Assembly: GCA_017960905.1 (NCBI GenBank)
Contig: JAGCYH010000038.1
Location: forward strand, 62,001-126,000
Source: Bacteroidales bacterium
Lineage (GTDB): Bacteria > Bacteroidota > Bacteroidia > Bacteroidales > Marinilabiliaceae
DNA length: 64,000 bases
Reading direction: 5' to 3'
Positions 55,360-63,178 of the stretch are shown one piece after another. The notes under the pieces are model-generated. The model saw only the letters and a list, made by a program, of their open reading frames with translations. It did not search any database and was not told where the DNA came from. Numbering within the stretch: the stretch's first letter is position 1; each line of letters opens with the position of its first letter. The position numbers were made by a program, and so were the translations under genes.

Positions 55360-55744
55360 TAAAAAAACGACAATAATCATCGTAAGAATTTGTCATTCAG
55401 TTGTTTGTTTGCTGATGTGTTTCTTCGGAACGTTATTGTTGCTACGTATGATGACAACTCCAAATTATCACGGTGGTGATGGCGCTGGCCTGCATGCAGT
55501 GGGTCTGTTTATGGCATTGTGCTTTTGTTTGTTGATAGAAACAATCGGGTTGGCGGTCATACACGTTATTGGCAAGAAAATAGCTATTCCCTTAGTGTTG
55601 GTAATGTTGGCCGGTGCCTTGTTTAGTATAATGACTGATGATTTCGAATTCTCGCTGGCAATGTTCCTTATGCTGCCGTTATATTGGTTAGTCAGCTGGC
55701 TGACGGAGAAATACATAGAACGGGAACGGAAGAAAGAGGAATAA
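55346..55744 (+). CDS. Membrane protein of unknown function
   Basis: 132 residues, GTG start inside the end of the previous gene. Four hydrophobic segments are visible (about 12-34, 47-70, 75-92, 98-118) and a charged end. No family is recognised. Overlap with the preceding small membrane protein suggests that the two work together. Confidence 0.6.
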   Translation: MASNNKKTTIIIVRICHSVVCLLMCFFGTLLLLRMMTTPNYHGGDGAGLHAVGLFMALCFCLLIETIGLAVIHVIGKKIAIPLVLVMLAGALFSIMTDDFEFSLAMFLMLPLYWLVSWLTEKYIERERKKEE

Positions 55745-55764
55745 AGAACTAATTCTTTTCACCC

Positions 55765-55810
55765 CAAAAAACAGAGAACGCCCGATGCCATAAGGCATCG
55801 GGCGTTCTCT
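55765..55810 (-). terminator. Terminator of the Cys-nucleophile hydrolase gene
   Basis: A perfect 17-bp stem (55773-55789 with 55794-55810, loop ATAA). On the minus strand it is followed by GTTTTTT, so it mainly ends the gene at 55830-56894, but may serve both strands. Confidence 0.88.
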
Positions 55811-55829
55811 CAAATATCACACTTCACTA

Positions 55830-56894
55830 TTATTTCCCTATTTCGAATTTGAATGGTTTGTCGAACTGGCGTTGCGAATAGTAGGTTACCGATGGGTTGG
55901 TGAGGTCCATAATCATGGTCCACAGAGTGCCGCCGATGCGGCTCTCGCCCCAAGGCTCTTGAGCTACCGAGAATACCGTTTCGCTGAATTGCGGTGTGTC
56001 CATCACGCCTTGCGCATCGTCGTATGCGCTGCAGAGCTTTTCGTAGCGGTTGTCGCCCTCTACGAGGCCGGCACCGAGTTTTTGCTCGCACAGGTAGTGG
56101 TTTGTTACAGCGCGAGTTTCGGTTACAACCATCTCATTGTCAACGTATTCCACAACGACGCTGCGTCCCGATGCGTCGGACATGGCGTAGTGGTGCGCCG
56201 CGCCTATGTCGGAGTGCATGTCGATGTTGCTGAGCAGTTTCACCGCCTCATCGACCGATGAGGCGTTCTTGAGCAGGTAGGCAATCGCTGCTGTTGTGGT
56301 GAGGTTTGGTTTTCCGGTGTTTTGGTCGGTAACCACGTCATCGCCGGCCATAAGGTCGGCAATGGCGAACCCTTTCTCGTTGATGCCGTCGAGCGCCACA
56401 AAGAGGCAGCTCAGCGCCATATATTGGTTTTTGAAGCCTTCGGGCTGCCAGCCATCGCCAAAGCCCAGAAACTCAACGTTGAACGTCGAGATGCTCTCGT
56501 AGCCGCGTGTGGGTTTGCAGTGCAGTATCATTGCCGTAGCCGATGGATAGTCGAAGTTGCGCCCCATGAGCACGTGGCCGTCGGGTGTGCGGGCTGTGAG
56601 GGTAGAGCAGCCGAAGTTCATCGAGTCGGGCGTAGCCGACGGGTCGTAGTAGCCTTTCGAGAGGAATTTCGACAACGCGATAGAAAGGTCGGTGGCATTT
56701 TTAATGCCGCCGCCGGCCATCAGCTCGTCGAATCCGTCGTCGCCTTCGTATTCCATATAATAGAGTTTGTCGTCGAGTTTTTGCACCGAACGCGCACCGT
56801 TTACCAAATCGCCGAATATCGACCATGCACCGGCAAGAATTACAACCGTTAATATTAACAGGCTCCACAGAATGATTTTAATCGCTTTTTTCAT
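55830..56894 (-). CDS. Linear-amide C-N hydrolase (choloylglycine hydrolase/C45-like)
   Basis: 354 residues of the Ntn-hydrolase type. An N-terminal membrane anchor or signal (IILWSLLILTVVILAGAW) and a propeptide come before the nucleophile Cys96 in FGCSTLTARTPDGHVLMGRN; R112 and D115 follow in GRNFDY. Autocatalytic cleavage before Cys96 would free it. Family members hydrolyse bile-salt, penicillin V or acyl-homoserine amides, or act as C45 peptidases. The exported location and long pro-region differ from cytosolic bile-salt hydrolases, so that activity should not be assumed. GGGAC-type direct repeats lie upstream. Confidence 0.85.
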   Translation of the reverse strand: MKKAIKIILWSLLILTVVILAGAWSIFGDLVNGARSVQKLDDKLYYMEYEGDDGFDELMAGGGIKNATDLSIALSKFLSKGYYDPSATPDSMNFGCSTLTARTPDGHVLMGRNFDYPSATAMILHCKPTRGYESISTFNVEFLGFGDGWQPEGFKNQYMALSCLFVALDGINEKGFAIADLMAGDDVVTDQNTGKPNLTTTAAIAYLLKNASSVDEAVKLLSNIDMHSDIGAAHHYAMSDASGRSVVVEYVDNEMVVTETRAVTNHYLCEQKLGAGLVEGDNRYEKLCSAYDDAQGVMDTPQFSETVFSVAQEPWGESRIGGTLWTMIMDLTNPSVTYYSQRQFDKPFKFEIGK

Positions 56895-56975
56895 TTTAGT
56901 TTATTTTTAATGATTAATAATTTCGTTTGTTTTTTTCTGCAAAGTAACAGCGGCCGGAATCGATGTGCAATAGCT

Positions 56976-57025
56976 GGGGATATTTGACACCGATTTTGGG
57001 ACGAAAAGCGCGTTTTGTGACGAAT
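56976..57025 (-). promoter_or_regulatory. GGGAC-type direct repeats upstream of the hydrolase gene
   Basis: TGGGGATAT (from 56975), TGGGACGAA (from 56997) and TGTGACGAA (from 57016) are spaced 21 and 19 bp apart, 82-130 bp before the ATG at 56894. A TACTTTG (minus strand, 56940-56946) may be the promoter. The same repeat type occurs at 59306-59376. Confidence 0.4.
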
Positions 57026-57035
57026 GAAACGCCTG

Positions 57036-57479
57036 TCAGGGATTAAATGCAGTGTTTTTCGTCAGTGGAATTCTGAAAATCAGCTTTCCGCCCGACACTC
57101 CGACCTCGTTTATCACTGTTGTTTTGCCGCCGGAAGTTACCCGCGGCGTATTGTCTGTGATTTCAACCCGTGTTGTCGAGTCGGCAGCGAAACGCGCTAT
57201 GTCATAGCGCGTTATGGCTGTGTCGTTCTTTATGATGGTTATTTGTCTGAAGCCCTCATCGGCTTCGCCAATGAGAGCCGGAAACGTTTTCTCGTGAATA
57301 TTTACGGTAAATGCGCCCATGTCGAGCGTCTGTTCCACCTCGCCGCCCGAAAAATACGGGTCGATGCGCATGAATGGCGCTTTCATAAGCATATTCTGCA
57401 ACTGTTCGCCCATAATAAACGACCCCAACAGCAGAAAAACCGAGAGTATTGCCCATAGTTTTGATACAAAATTCTTCAT
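57036..57479 (-). CDS. Hypothetical protein with N-terminal membrane helix
   Basis: 147 residues of unknown function. One helix (LWAILSVFLLLGSFIMGEQL) and then a probably extracytoplasmic domain of beta character (GAFTVNIHEKTFPALI, RQITIIKNDTAITRYDI). There are no Cys. It is the last gene of the three-gene membrane redox operon, 12 bp after the ferredoxin-like gene. Confidence 0.65.
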   Translation of the reverse strand: MKNFVSKLWAILSVFLLLGSFIMGEQLQNMLMKAPFMRIDPYFSGGEVEQTLDMGAFTVNIHEKTFPALIGEADEGFRQITIIKNDTAITRYDIARFAADSTTRVEITDNTPRVTSGGKTTVINEVGVSGGKLIFRIPLTKNTAFNP

Positions 57480-57491
57480 ATTGCGTTTGTT

Positions 57492-58622
57492 TTAAAATAT
57501 TAGTTTAAAGATTACTGCAAGTCCGCTCTGGGTGCACGAGCCTAAGAAAATCACCATGAACGAGAAGGCGAGATATAGGAAAATAGTCCGTGCCGTACTT
57601 GCGCTTACCTTGGCCGAAGTGCCGCGTATCCTGAAATTCATGGCTTCCGTCGGGCAGCTGTCGACACACCGGCCGCACTTAGCGCACGTCATCGACGGTA
57701 CATGATTCTTCCGCATGGCCATAAGCGGGCACTTGGCTACGCATTTGTTGCAACCTGTGCATTTCTCTCTGTCGGGCGACACCACGAAGATGTTGATTTT
57801 GTTGAACAGCGAGAGCAAAGCGCCCATCGGGCAGAACGTTGCACACTGAATGCGTTTCTTGGTGAGTATCGGCAGCACTACTACCAATCCGATGAAAAGA
57901 GTGTAGAAAATGATGTTTTTCGCAAGCGTCAGACCGTCGACAATTCTCTCGCCCTCGGTTACGGCCTTGAACGGACAGAGCCAGTTACAGTACTGCGGAA
58001 TGAGGCTCTCGGCGCTCCATAGCGCCATGAGTATCAGCATGGCGAAGCTGAAGTACTTGAACGAAGTGTTTATTCGCCTGATAATGGGGCGCTTACGGAT
58101 ACGCGAAGTCATGTCGTCCCAACCGCCGTAGAAACAGCCCCACGAGCAGAAGGCACGCCCTAAAAGCAATGCCGCAACTGCCACTATCACAAGCATTTCG
58201 GCTATCGACGCAAATCCGCCTTGCAGATTTCCGCCGAAGATGATTGTCTGCTTCACTGCCGCCGGAATTATCACCATGGTGCTTACAATGTGGCAGAACG
58301 GGATGTCGCAGCTGTAGATGTTGCCTGCGTCGTAACTTATTGACCCTCTGATTTCTATGAGGTTGTTCATAAACCCTACCACAAACAGAACCGCCGACAC
58401 GCCGAACGCTATCGCGCGGTATTTGTCGGTCTGCCCTTTGTAAAGCATCAGGTAGAAAATGAGCGTGAAAAATGCCGCACTGACCGCCCATGCAAGAGCG
58501 TCGGCGCCGCTACCGAAAGCAAGGTTGCCGTGCGTTGTGAATAGCAAGATTATCAGAAACATAGGCAGCGTGACCAGAATGCTTCTGAAGACTTTTCCTG
58601 TTGTTTTGTATCTGTTTCCCAT
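57492..58622 (-). CDS. Membrane polyferredoxin (NapH/NosR-like 4Fe-4S protein)
   Basis: 376 residues with about six membrane helices. Two classical 4Fe-4S motifs near the end (CTGCNKCVAKCPLMA and CAKCGRCVDSCPTEA) face the cytoplasm; earlier Cys occur in FCSWGCFYGGWDD and QYCNWLCPFKA, as in NapH and NosR. Such proteins pass electrons across or along the membrane. The electron acceptor is unknown. It lies 4 bp after the CcdA-like gene. Confidence 0.82.
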   Translation of the reverse strand: MGNRYKTTGKVFRSILVTLPMFLIILLFTTHGNLAFGSGADALAWAVSAAFFTLIFYLMLYKGQTDKYRAIAFGVSAVLFVVGFMNNLIEIRGSISYDAGNIYSCDIPFCHIVSTMVIIPAAVKQTIIFGGNLQGGFASIAEMLVIVAVAALLLGRAFCSWGCFYGGWDDMTSRIRKRPIIRRINTSFKYFSFAMLILMALWSAESLIPQYCNWLCPFKAVTEGERIVDGLTLAKNIIFYTLFIGLVVVLPILTKKRIQCATFCPMGALLSLFNKINIFVVSPDREKCTGCNKCVAKCPLMAMRKNHVPSMTCAKCGRCVDSCPTEAMNFRIRGTSAKVSASTARTIFLYLAFSFMVIFLGSCTQSGLAVIFKLIF

Positions 58623-58626
58623 CTTT

Positions 58627-59253
58627 TTATGAAATTATTAGTTTTATTGCGTTGTAGAGGTACACAAAGCCCATTATTACAGCGGCATAGCGCCCAATGG
58701 ACTTTGTCGCGGCGCTTCGGCCCGACAATCCGATGAGCGGCACGGGTACGAAATAGGGCAGTGTGCCCACGAAAAACATGGTGAACAAAGCTATCGCCCG
58801 CCATACCGACTCTTCGCCGGCTGTCTGCACCACCATGGTTACGAACGGCGGACAAAGCGCTACCGACGTCAGAAAACCCATTGCAACCGGCAACAGACAA
58901 CCGCCGCGCATTAAAAATGCGCGGAATCGTTTGTGCTTTAGCGGATTAACACACTGGCTCGATAACTTGCCGGCGGCAAAAAGCAGCATAATGGCGGCGA
59001 GAGCCAGCTGCGTTGCTGTAAGTATGGTTTTGTTGCTGCTAATGTCGCTCACTGCCGTCGCAAACACCGACGTGATGGCGGCCGCCATCATGTACGCGCA
59101 CCACCGGCCCGTCAGGAACGCAGCCACAAACACCGCCGACTGCCGTACCGACGTCCGCCGACCCATGAGAATAGGCAGTATGCCTGGCAGGCATACTGAT
59201 ATGCAGGCGAGTCCGCTGCTTAACCCTAATATTAATGCTGACAAATAGTCCAT
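58627..59253 (-). CDS. CcdA/TauE-like membrane protein
   Basis: 208 residues and six hydrophobic segments. The first has ACISVCLPGILPILMG (C17 and C21) and the fourth SVALCPPFVTMVV; paired membrane Cys of this kind are found in DsbD/CcdA thiol carriers and in the UreH/SafE relatives. With the polyferredoxin it may move electrons or thiols outward. The ATG at 59253 is preferred to an in-frame TTG at 59271; a 13-bp hairpin lies directly before it. Confidence 0.72.
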   Translation of the reverse strand: MDYLSALILGLSSGLACISVCLPGILPILMGRRTSVRQSAVFVAAFLTGRWCAYMMAAAITSVFATAVSDISSNKTILTATQLALAAIMLLFAAGKLSSQCVNPLKHKRFRAFLMRGGCLLPVAMGFLTSVALCPPFVTMVVQTAGEESVWRAIALFTMFFVGTLPYFVPVPLIGLSGRSAATKSIGRYAAVIMGFVYLYNAIKLIIS

Positions 59254-59281
59254 CGTTGTTTTTTGCCGCAAAAAAACAACG
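59254..59281 (-). promoter_or_regulatory. Hairpin abutting the start codon of the CcdA-like gene
   Basis: CGTTGTTTTTTGC (59254-59266) and GCAAAAAAACAACG (59268-59281) are inverted copies with one extra A. In the mRNA the stem would end directly before the AUG and hide the ribosome-binding region. Confidence 0.5.
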
Positions 59282-59305
59282 TATATCGGTGTGTGTCAAT
59301 ACTCT

Positions 59306-59376
59306 GGGACGTAAACCACGCCTCCGCGGGACAAACACCACTTACTGGGACGAACGGCAAGGGTGGAGGGACGAAT
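59306..59376 (-). promoter_or_regulatory. Four GGGAC direct repeats upstream of the redox operon
   Basis: GGGAC occurs at 59306, 59328, 59347 and 59368 (plus-strand reading; spacing 22, 19 and 21 bp), each followed by GTAAA, AAACA, GAACG or GAATG. About two helical turns apart, they fit tandem binding by a dimeric activator. They lie 53-119 bp before the ATG at 59253. Confidence 0.5.
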
Positions 59377-59385
59377 GGAAGGGGG

Positions 59386-61368
59386 TTAGATAGTATTCAT
59401 CAATATATTGAGCATCTTTTGCTGATGTTGTTTGATTTCCTCAAAATCCCATTTGCCGTGATCTCTGCACATCTGCATCATTATCATAAATTTGAGTGAT
59501 GAAACACCTATTTTATTAATTTTACCTGATGCATCTTTTAGGTAATGGTCTATTTTTATATGCGGATCCCAATTCGAACCCATACTATTTGCAGATGCGG
59601 AAATCATAGCAAAATTACCGAAACAGTTGATTTGGTTTTCATCCAAACGACCGTCTTTGCCGTCCGCTTTCGCCTGAGGATAATAATGTTCAAGGCTGCG
59701 GCGGGTGCGCGAAAAATAAAAGTCATCAAAAATTTTCAACCCGAAATCCTTGCAGCCAAAAGCATTAAAGAACTCTTGGCGGGCAACTGTTTTCTCGTCT
59801 GTGCCTTTGCCATGTTCGAGGTAGTATTTCCAAATTTTGAAATCCAAATAATTGAAAACGAACAGTGGAATCCCTTTTGTTTTTTGAGAGCCGTCACCGT
59901 AAATCTCTATAAAATGATTTGCCGCTCTTTGCGGCAAATTATTGAAATCTAGTGCATTGCCTTTGAGTATTTCTCTGTCAAAGCTACCTGGTTCTGGAGT
60001 ATTTATTTCGTTCAACTTAGTTTTGTCGAGGTAAACTTTGTAGAAATATCTGTCGGCTAGTTTTTCTACAAAACCAGAGTATGAAGCTGTATTAGCTTCA
60101 TTATTAAGTAAATATAGTAGAATATAGAGCAGGTAATTCTTCCTTTGCCGAGCCGTGAAAGAGACTTCGAACATAGAAAGCAGATGCACGAGTTTGTCTT
60201 GTTCCGGCGTGTTCCCAAGTAGATTTTCTGGCGTGTATTTGTTCCCGTCTTTTTTCATAAAACGCAGATTCCACGGATTGTTCCCGTATTCGTCGTCGCT
60301 TTGGGTATGATGTACAACGTAGTTGTCGAGGAAGAATCTTGCTTTCAACAAGTTATAGGCAAAACTCTTTACCTTTTGTCCGTCAAATTTGTAGTTTTTT
60401 TCAAATTCGTCAAGTAGGAATTTGTCATCAAGATTAAACTTTTGTGGTTCAAAACCGACATCTTCCAATCGCATTATTTTCAGTACAATAAGCAGAAAAT
60501 TAGGGAAATCAATTATAGGTTGAAATTGGTCGTTTCTTCCTTTGTCTTCTTTAATACCCACAATATTACCGCTTTGTATTATATCCAAAATCGAAAGATG
60601 TTTTTCTGTTTTGTTGTCGGCAATTTGCAGATTATCAAAGCTTTGTAAGAGAAATATATTGCCATCGGAAACATTGTCAGCTTTGAGGTTTTGTTGTACA
60701 TAAACGCTCATTTGCGAGCACGCCTCCCAAATAGCGTTGAATTTAGTTCTGTCGCTGTCGGACAGATGTTGCATTAGTTTGGCTTTTACAATCTCGTGTT
60801 TTTCAAGTTGTTCGCCGCGGGAGTTCATCACCTCGAAATAGTGGTTTAGTTCTACATCCTTTGGTACTTGGTAATGAATGATATGCACATTGTTAAGGAA
60901 ATAATTCTTAAAGTTTTCTTTATCCTTTACTTCTACGATCTTTAATGCTTCATTAGCATATTTGTAGCCGTTCATTATTCCTTGGTCTTTGTCTTCATTA
61001 TTTGTTTTGTCTTTTGAAGGGTTTATCAACGTATTATCCGACTTTGTTCGGAAATGATAAGTTAGTTTGTTTTTAATTTCAATGTCTAATGCCCTTAAAA
61101 TCAAATAAATAGTTGTAAGGCGCTGTTGCCCGTCAATGACTTCAAAAACATAGTTGCCTTTGTTGTACGAAACCAAAGTGCCTATGTAATAATTACTTGC
61201 AATGTCTTTTTGGTACGAATCAAAAACATCTTGTACTAACGCTGATATTTCATCTTTTCCCCAAGCATAGTTGCGCTGGTAGATAGGAACTTCATATGTC
61301 TTGCAGTTTTTCCCGCAGTCTACAAACAATTCGTTTATAGATATTTCTTTCAGTGGCAATTCGCTCAT
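59386..61368 (-). CDS. DUF262 (GmrSD-like) protein with HNH-type C-terminal domain
   Basis: 660 residues. The N-terminal DUF262 domain has the family motif DGQQR at 79-83 (VIDGQQRLTTIYLIL), thought to bind or cleave nucleotide. The C-terminal part has RSLEHYYPQAK and CFGNFAMISASANSMGS, which fit the DUF1524 His-Asn-type nuclease. This two-domain layout is that of GmrSD type IV restriction enzymes, which cut modified phage DNA. It is the second gene of a pair; its ATG overlaps the first by 4 bp. The gene is AT-rich. Confidence 0.85.
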   Translation of the reverse strand: MSELPLKEISINELFVDCGKNCKTYEVPIYQRNYAWGKDEISALVQDVFDSYQKDIASNYYIGTLVSYNKGNYVFEVIDGQQRLTTIYLILRALDIEIKNKLTYHFRTKSDNTLINPSKDKTNNEDKDQGIMNGYKYANEALKIVEVKDKENFKNYFLNNVHIIHYQVPKDVELNHYFEVMNSRGEQLEKHEIVKAKLMQHLSDSDRTKFNAIWEACSQMSVYVQQNLKADNVSDGNIFLLQSFDNLQIADNKTEKHLSILDIIQSGNIVGIKEDKGRNDQFQPIIDFPNFLLIVLKIMRLEDVGFEPQKFNLDDKFLLDEFEKNYKFDGQKVKSFAYNLLKARFFLDNYVVHHTQSDDEYGNNPWNLRFMKKDGNKYTPENLLGNTPEQDKLVHLLSMFEVSFTARQRKNYLLYILLYLLNNEANTASYSGFVEKLADRYFYKVYLDKTKLNEINTPEPGSFDREILKGNALDFNNLPQRAANHFIEIYGDGSQKTKGIPLFVFNYLDFKIWKYYLEHGKGTDEKTVARQEFFNAFGCKDFGLKIFDDFYFSRTRRSLEHYYPQAKADGKDGRLDENQINCFGNFAMISASANSMGSNWDPHIKIDHYLKDASGKINKIGVSSLKFMIMMQMCRDHGKWDFEEIKQHQQKMLNILMNTI

Positions 61369-62867
61369 TTTTTACCCTCCCAAAAGTTTAAAGTTTTGAA
61401 ATAATGAAGATAGTTTTTGAAAACACCATTGTCTGTCTCATCATCAACGATGTTAATTCCACCCATATCGGCTTTTATTTGTTGAGTCCCAAGTGTATTT
61501 AATCTGTCAGAAAGATTGGAAATTAGCGCATTAGGCGAATCTGCATCAGCTATGATTTTGTAAATGTTGAAACTGTTTTTTATGCTTACTGGTGATTCGC
61601 CCATTACATAATTCTGTGCCACAAGCCAACCAACGTTGTAATATTGCGCCCTCATCGAGTACGCCCATATAAAAGCTTGATTTACAAAGTGTTCAAATAG
61701 ATCCAAGTCGGTTCTGTCTGGAATCATGGGACAGAATCGGTCAACATATAACAAAACGGCCGTATCGAACATCAGACGTGTTATACGATTGCCAGTCCCT
61801 TTGTTGTAATATAGGTTGAGCGTCTCGGCAATAGGGTTGCCATTGATGAAATAACCATAGTATTTGTCGTTATTTTTAATGTCGAATAGTAAATCGAAAT
61901 AGTGTTTTGTATAATCGAAAAATGGTTTTCCTGCTATTACAGGGGCATTTATTTGGAATGGTTTGAGCAATTTGCTGCCAGTAACAAACGACATTTCCGA
62001 ACTATTCAGACCATCGGCATAGGCAAAGGCGCCTTTATAATATTGTGCATATGGATAGTTGTCTTTGGTTGTCAACCCTTTGAATATATCAATGTTTTTT
62101 TCGTTTAAAGAGGTGGCGTAATTGCCTTTAATCCATTCTTTTAGACGATAAAGATACTCGGCGAAAAGATTGGATAATTTTTTTTGGTCAAAATCTTCCC
62201 AAGTTTTAACCGTTTCCTCTGTTTCTTTTAAGCTTATGTTACGCATCTCGCGTAGATGGTAAGCCTTTAGCAAATCGTGCGGATAAAGAGCTTTGCCTCG
62301 TGCGTTTTGTGAGTCAAAAAACTGAAATGCTTCAGATAAGTCGTTGGTAATAACGACTATAAGTTCACAATGTGTTTTTATGAAATCTTTCAGATATTCA
62401 TTCTCATGGTTGCGTTTCCCTTTTTCGTTGTCGTTGCTCGTAATTGTAAACCGCCTGACAAAAGCACGATAATTGGTTGCTACATTATGCTGATTGTATT
62501 GATTATCTGTTATTTGTTGGTTAAGAAAATCTATATCTTCGTTTTTGTCTAACGCTTTGATTAACAACGAAAAAGTAATCGTTCTTTGTTGCCCGTCAAC
62601 TATTTCATATCGTTGGTTTTCTTTATTGTAATAAAGAATCAATGTACCAACGCGATAAACCTCTTTCTTGGCATTCATCGCTTGAACAATGTCATCTAAG
62701 AGTTGGTTAGCGTTTTTGACAGTCCATTTATATGGGCGTTGGTACTCTGGAATAATTAGATTAACGTCCTTTAATGGTTTGTTATCACCAATGTTGCTTA
62801 TCTGCTTGTTTATCAGCAAATCACCAATAGTGGTAACTGCTAGTGTTAGTTTGTTTTGCTCGGACAT
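61365..62867 (-). CDS. DUF262 protein without recognisable nuclease domain
   Basis: 500 residues. The DUF262 domain is clear: LIIPEYQRPYKWTV near 38-50 and DGQQR at 91-95 (EIVDGQQRTITFSLL), with RAKG-like SQNARGKALYPHDLLKAY later. The C-terminal 200 residues are helical and I see no His-x-x-Pro nuclease motif, unlike the partner gene. Probably a GmrS-like or regulatory subunit. It is the first gene of the operon; copy 1 of the palindromic array covers its promoter. Confidence 0.82.
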   Translation of the reverse strand: MSEQNKLTLAVTTIGDLLINKQISNIGDNKPLKDVNLIIPEYQRPYKWTVKNANQLLDDIVQAMNAKKEVYRVGTLILYYNKENQRYEIVDGQQRTITFSLLIKALDKNEDIDFLNQQITDNQYNQHNVATNYRAFVRRFTITSNDNEKGKRNHENEYLKDFIKTHCELIVVITNDLSEAFQFFDSQNARGKALYPHDLLKAYHLREMRNISLKETEETVKTWEDFDQKKLSNLFAEYLYRLKEWIKGNYATSLNEKNIDIFKGLTTKDNYPYAQYYKGAFAYADGLNSSEMSFVTGSKLLKPFQINAPVIAGKPFFDYTKHYFDLLFDIKNNDKYYGYFINGNPIAETLNLYYNKGTGNRITRLMFDTAVLLYVDRFCPMIPDRTDLDLFEHFVNQAFIWAYSMRAQYYNVGWLVAQNYVMGESPVSIKNSFNIYKIIADADSPNALISNLSDRLNTLGTQQIKADMGGINIVDDETDNGVFKNYLHYFKTLNFWEGKK

Positions 62868-62889
62868 GATATGATGAGTTTGTTGTTCG

Positions 62890-62897
62890 TAAAGATA
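62890..62897 (-). promoter_or_regulatory. -7-like promoter element of the DUF262 operon
   Basis: The minus strand reads TATCTTTA, one base off TAnnTTTG, 23 bp before the ATG at 62867. The first palindrome (62903-62922) fills the space where spacer and -33 element should be. Confidence 0.5.
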
Positions 62898-62898
62898 T

Positions 62899-63063
62899 AA
62901 AAGTTTCCTTTATATCGGAAACTTTTGGGGTAAAAGTTTCCTTTATATCGGAAACTTTTTGGGTAAAAGTTTCCTTTATATCGGAAACTTTTTGGGTAAA
63001 AGTTTCCTTTATATCGGAAACTTTTTGGGTAAAAGTTTCCTTTATATCGGAAACATTTTAGGG
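62899..63063. repeat. Five tandem 33-bp palindromic units
   Basis: The dyad GTTTCC-N8-GGAAAC (N8 = TTTATATC) occurs at 62903, 62936, 62969, 63002 and 63035, exactly 33 bp apart. Flanking A and T extend the arms, so each unit is AAAGTTTCC..GGAAACTTT (the last has one mismatch). Spacers are nearly identical, not unique, so this is no CRISPR. The array lies between the divergent DUF262 and DUF4143 genes and resembles an XRE-type operator (5-8-5 geometry) repeated every three helical turns. Confidence 0.9.
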
Positions 63064-63100
63064 AAAAAATACAATTATCACGAAGTTGTAATAGTTTTTT

Positions 63101-63155
63101 GATTTTTATGTGCGGAAAAATCAGAAAAGTTTGTATTTTTACGCACATAAAAATC
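63101..63155. promoter_or_regulatory. Perfect inverted repeat upstream of the DUF4143 gene
   Basis: GATTTTTATGTGCG (63101-63114) and CGCACATAAAAATC (63142-63155) are perfect 14-bp inverted copies with a 27-bp spacer that holds a -7-like TATTTTTA (63134-63141). It ends 24 bp before the ATG. Confidence 0.5.
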
Positions 63156-63178
63156 GTAATTGTTAAATTGTGTAAAAA

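Noticed and set aside
62899..63063. Possible CRISPR array
   Set aside because: The 33-bp units are contiguous near-identical palindromes; there are no unique spacers and no cas genes.
62846..63148. 100-codon repeat protein (YKGNFYPKSFR units)
   Set aside because: Created by translation of the palindromic array; it overlaps the DUF262 promoter and has no initiation signal.
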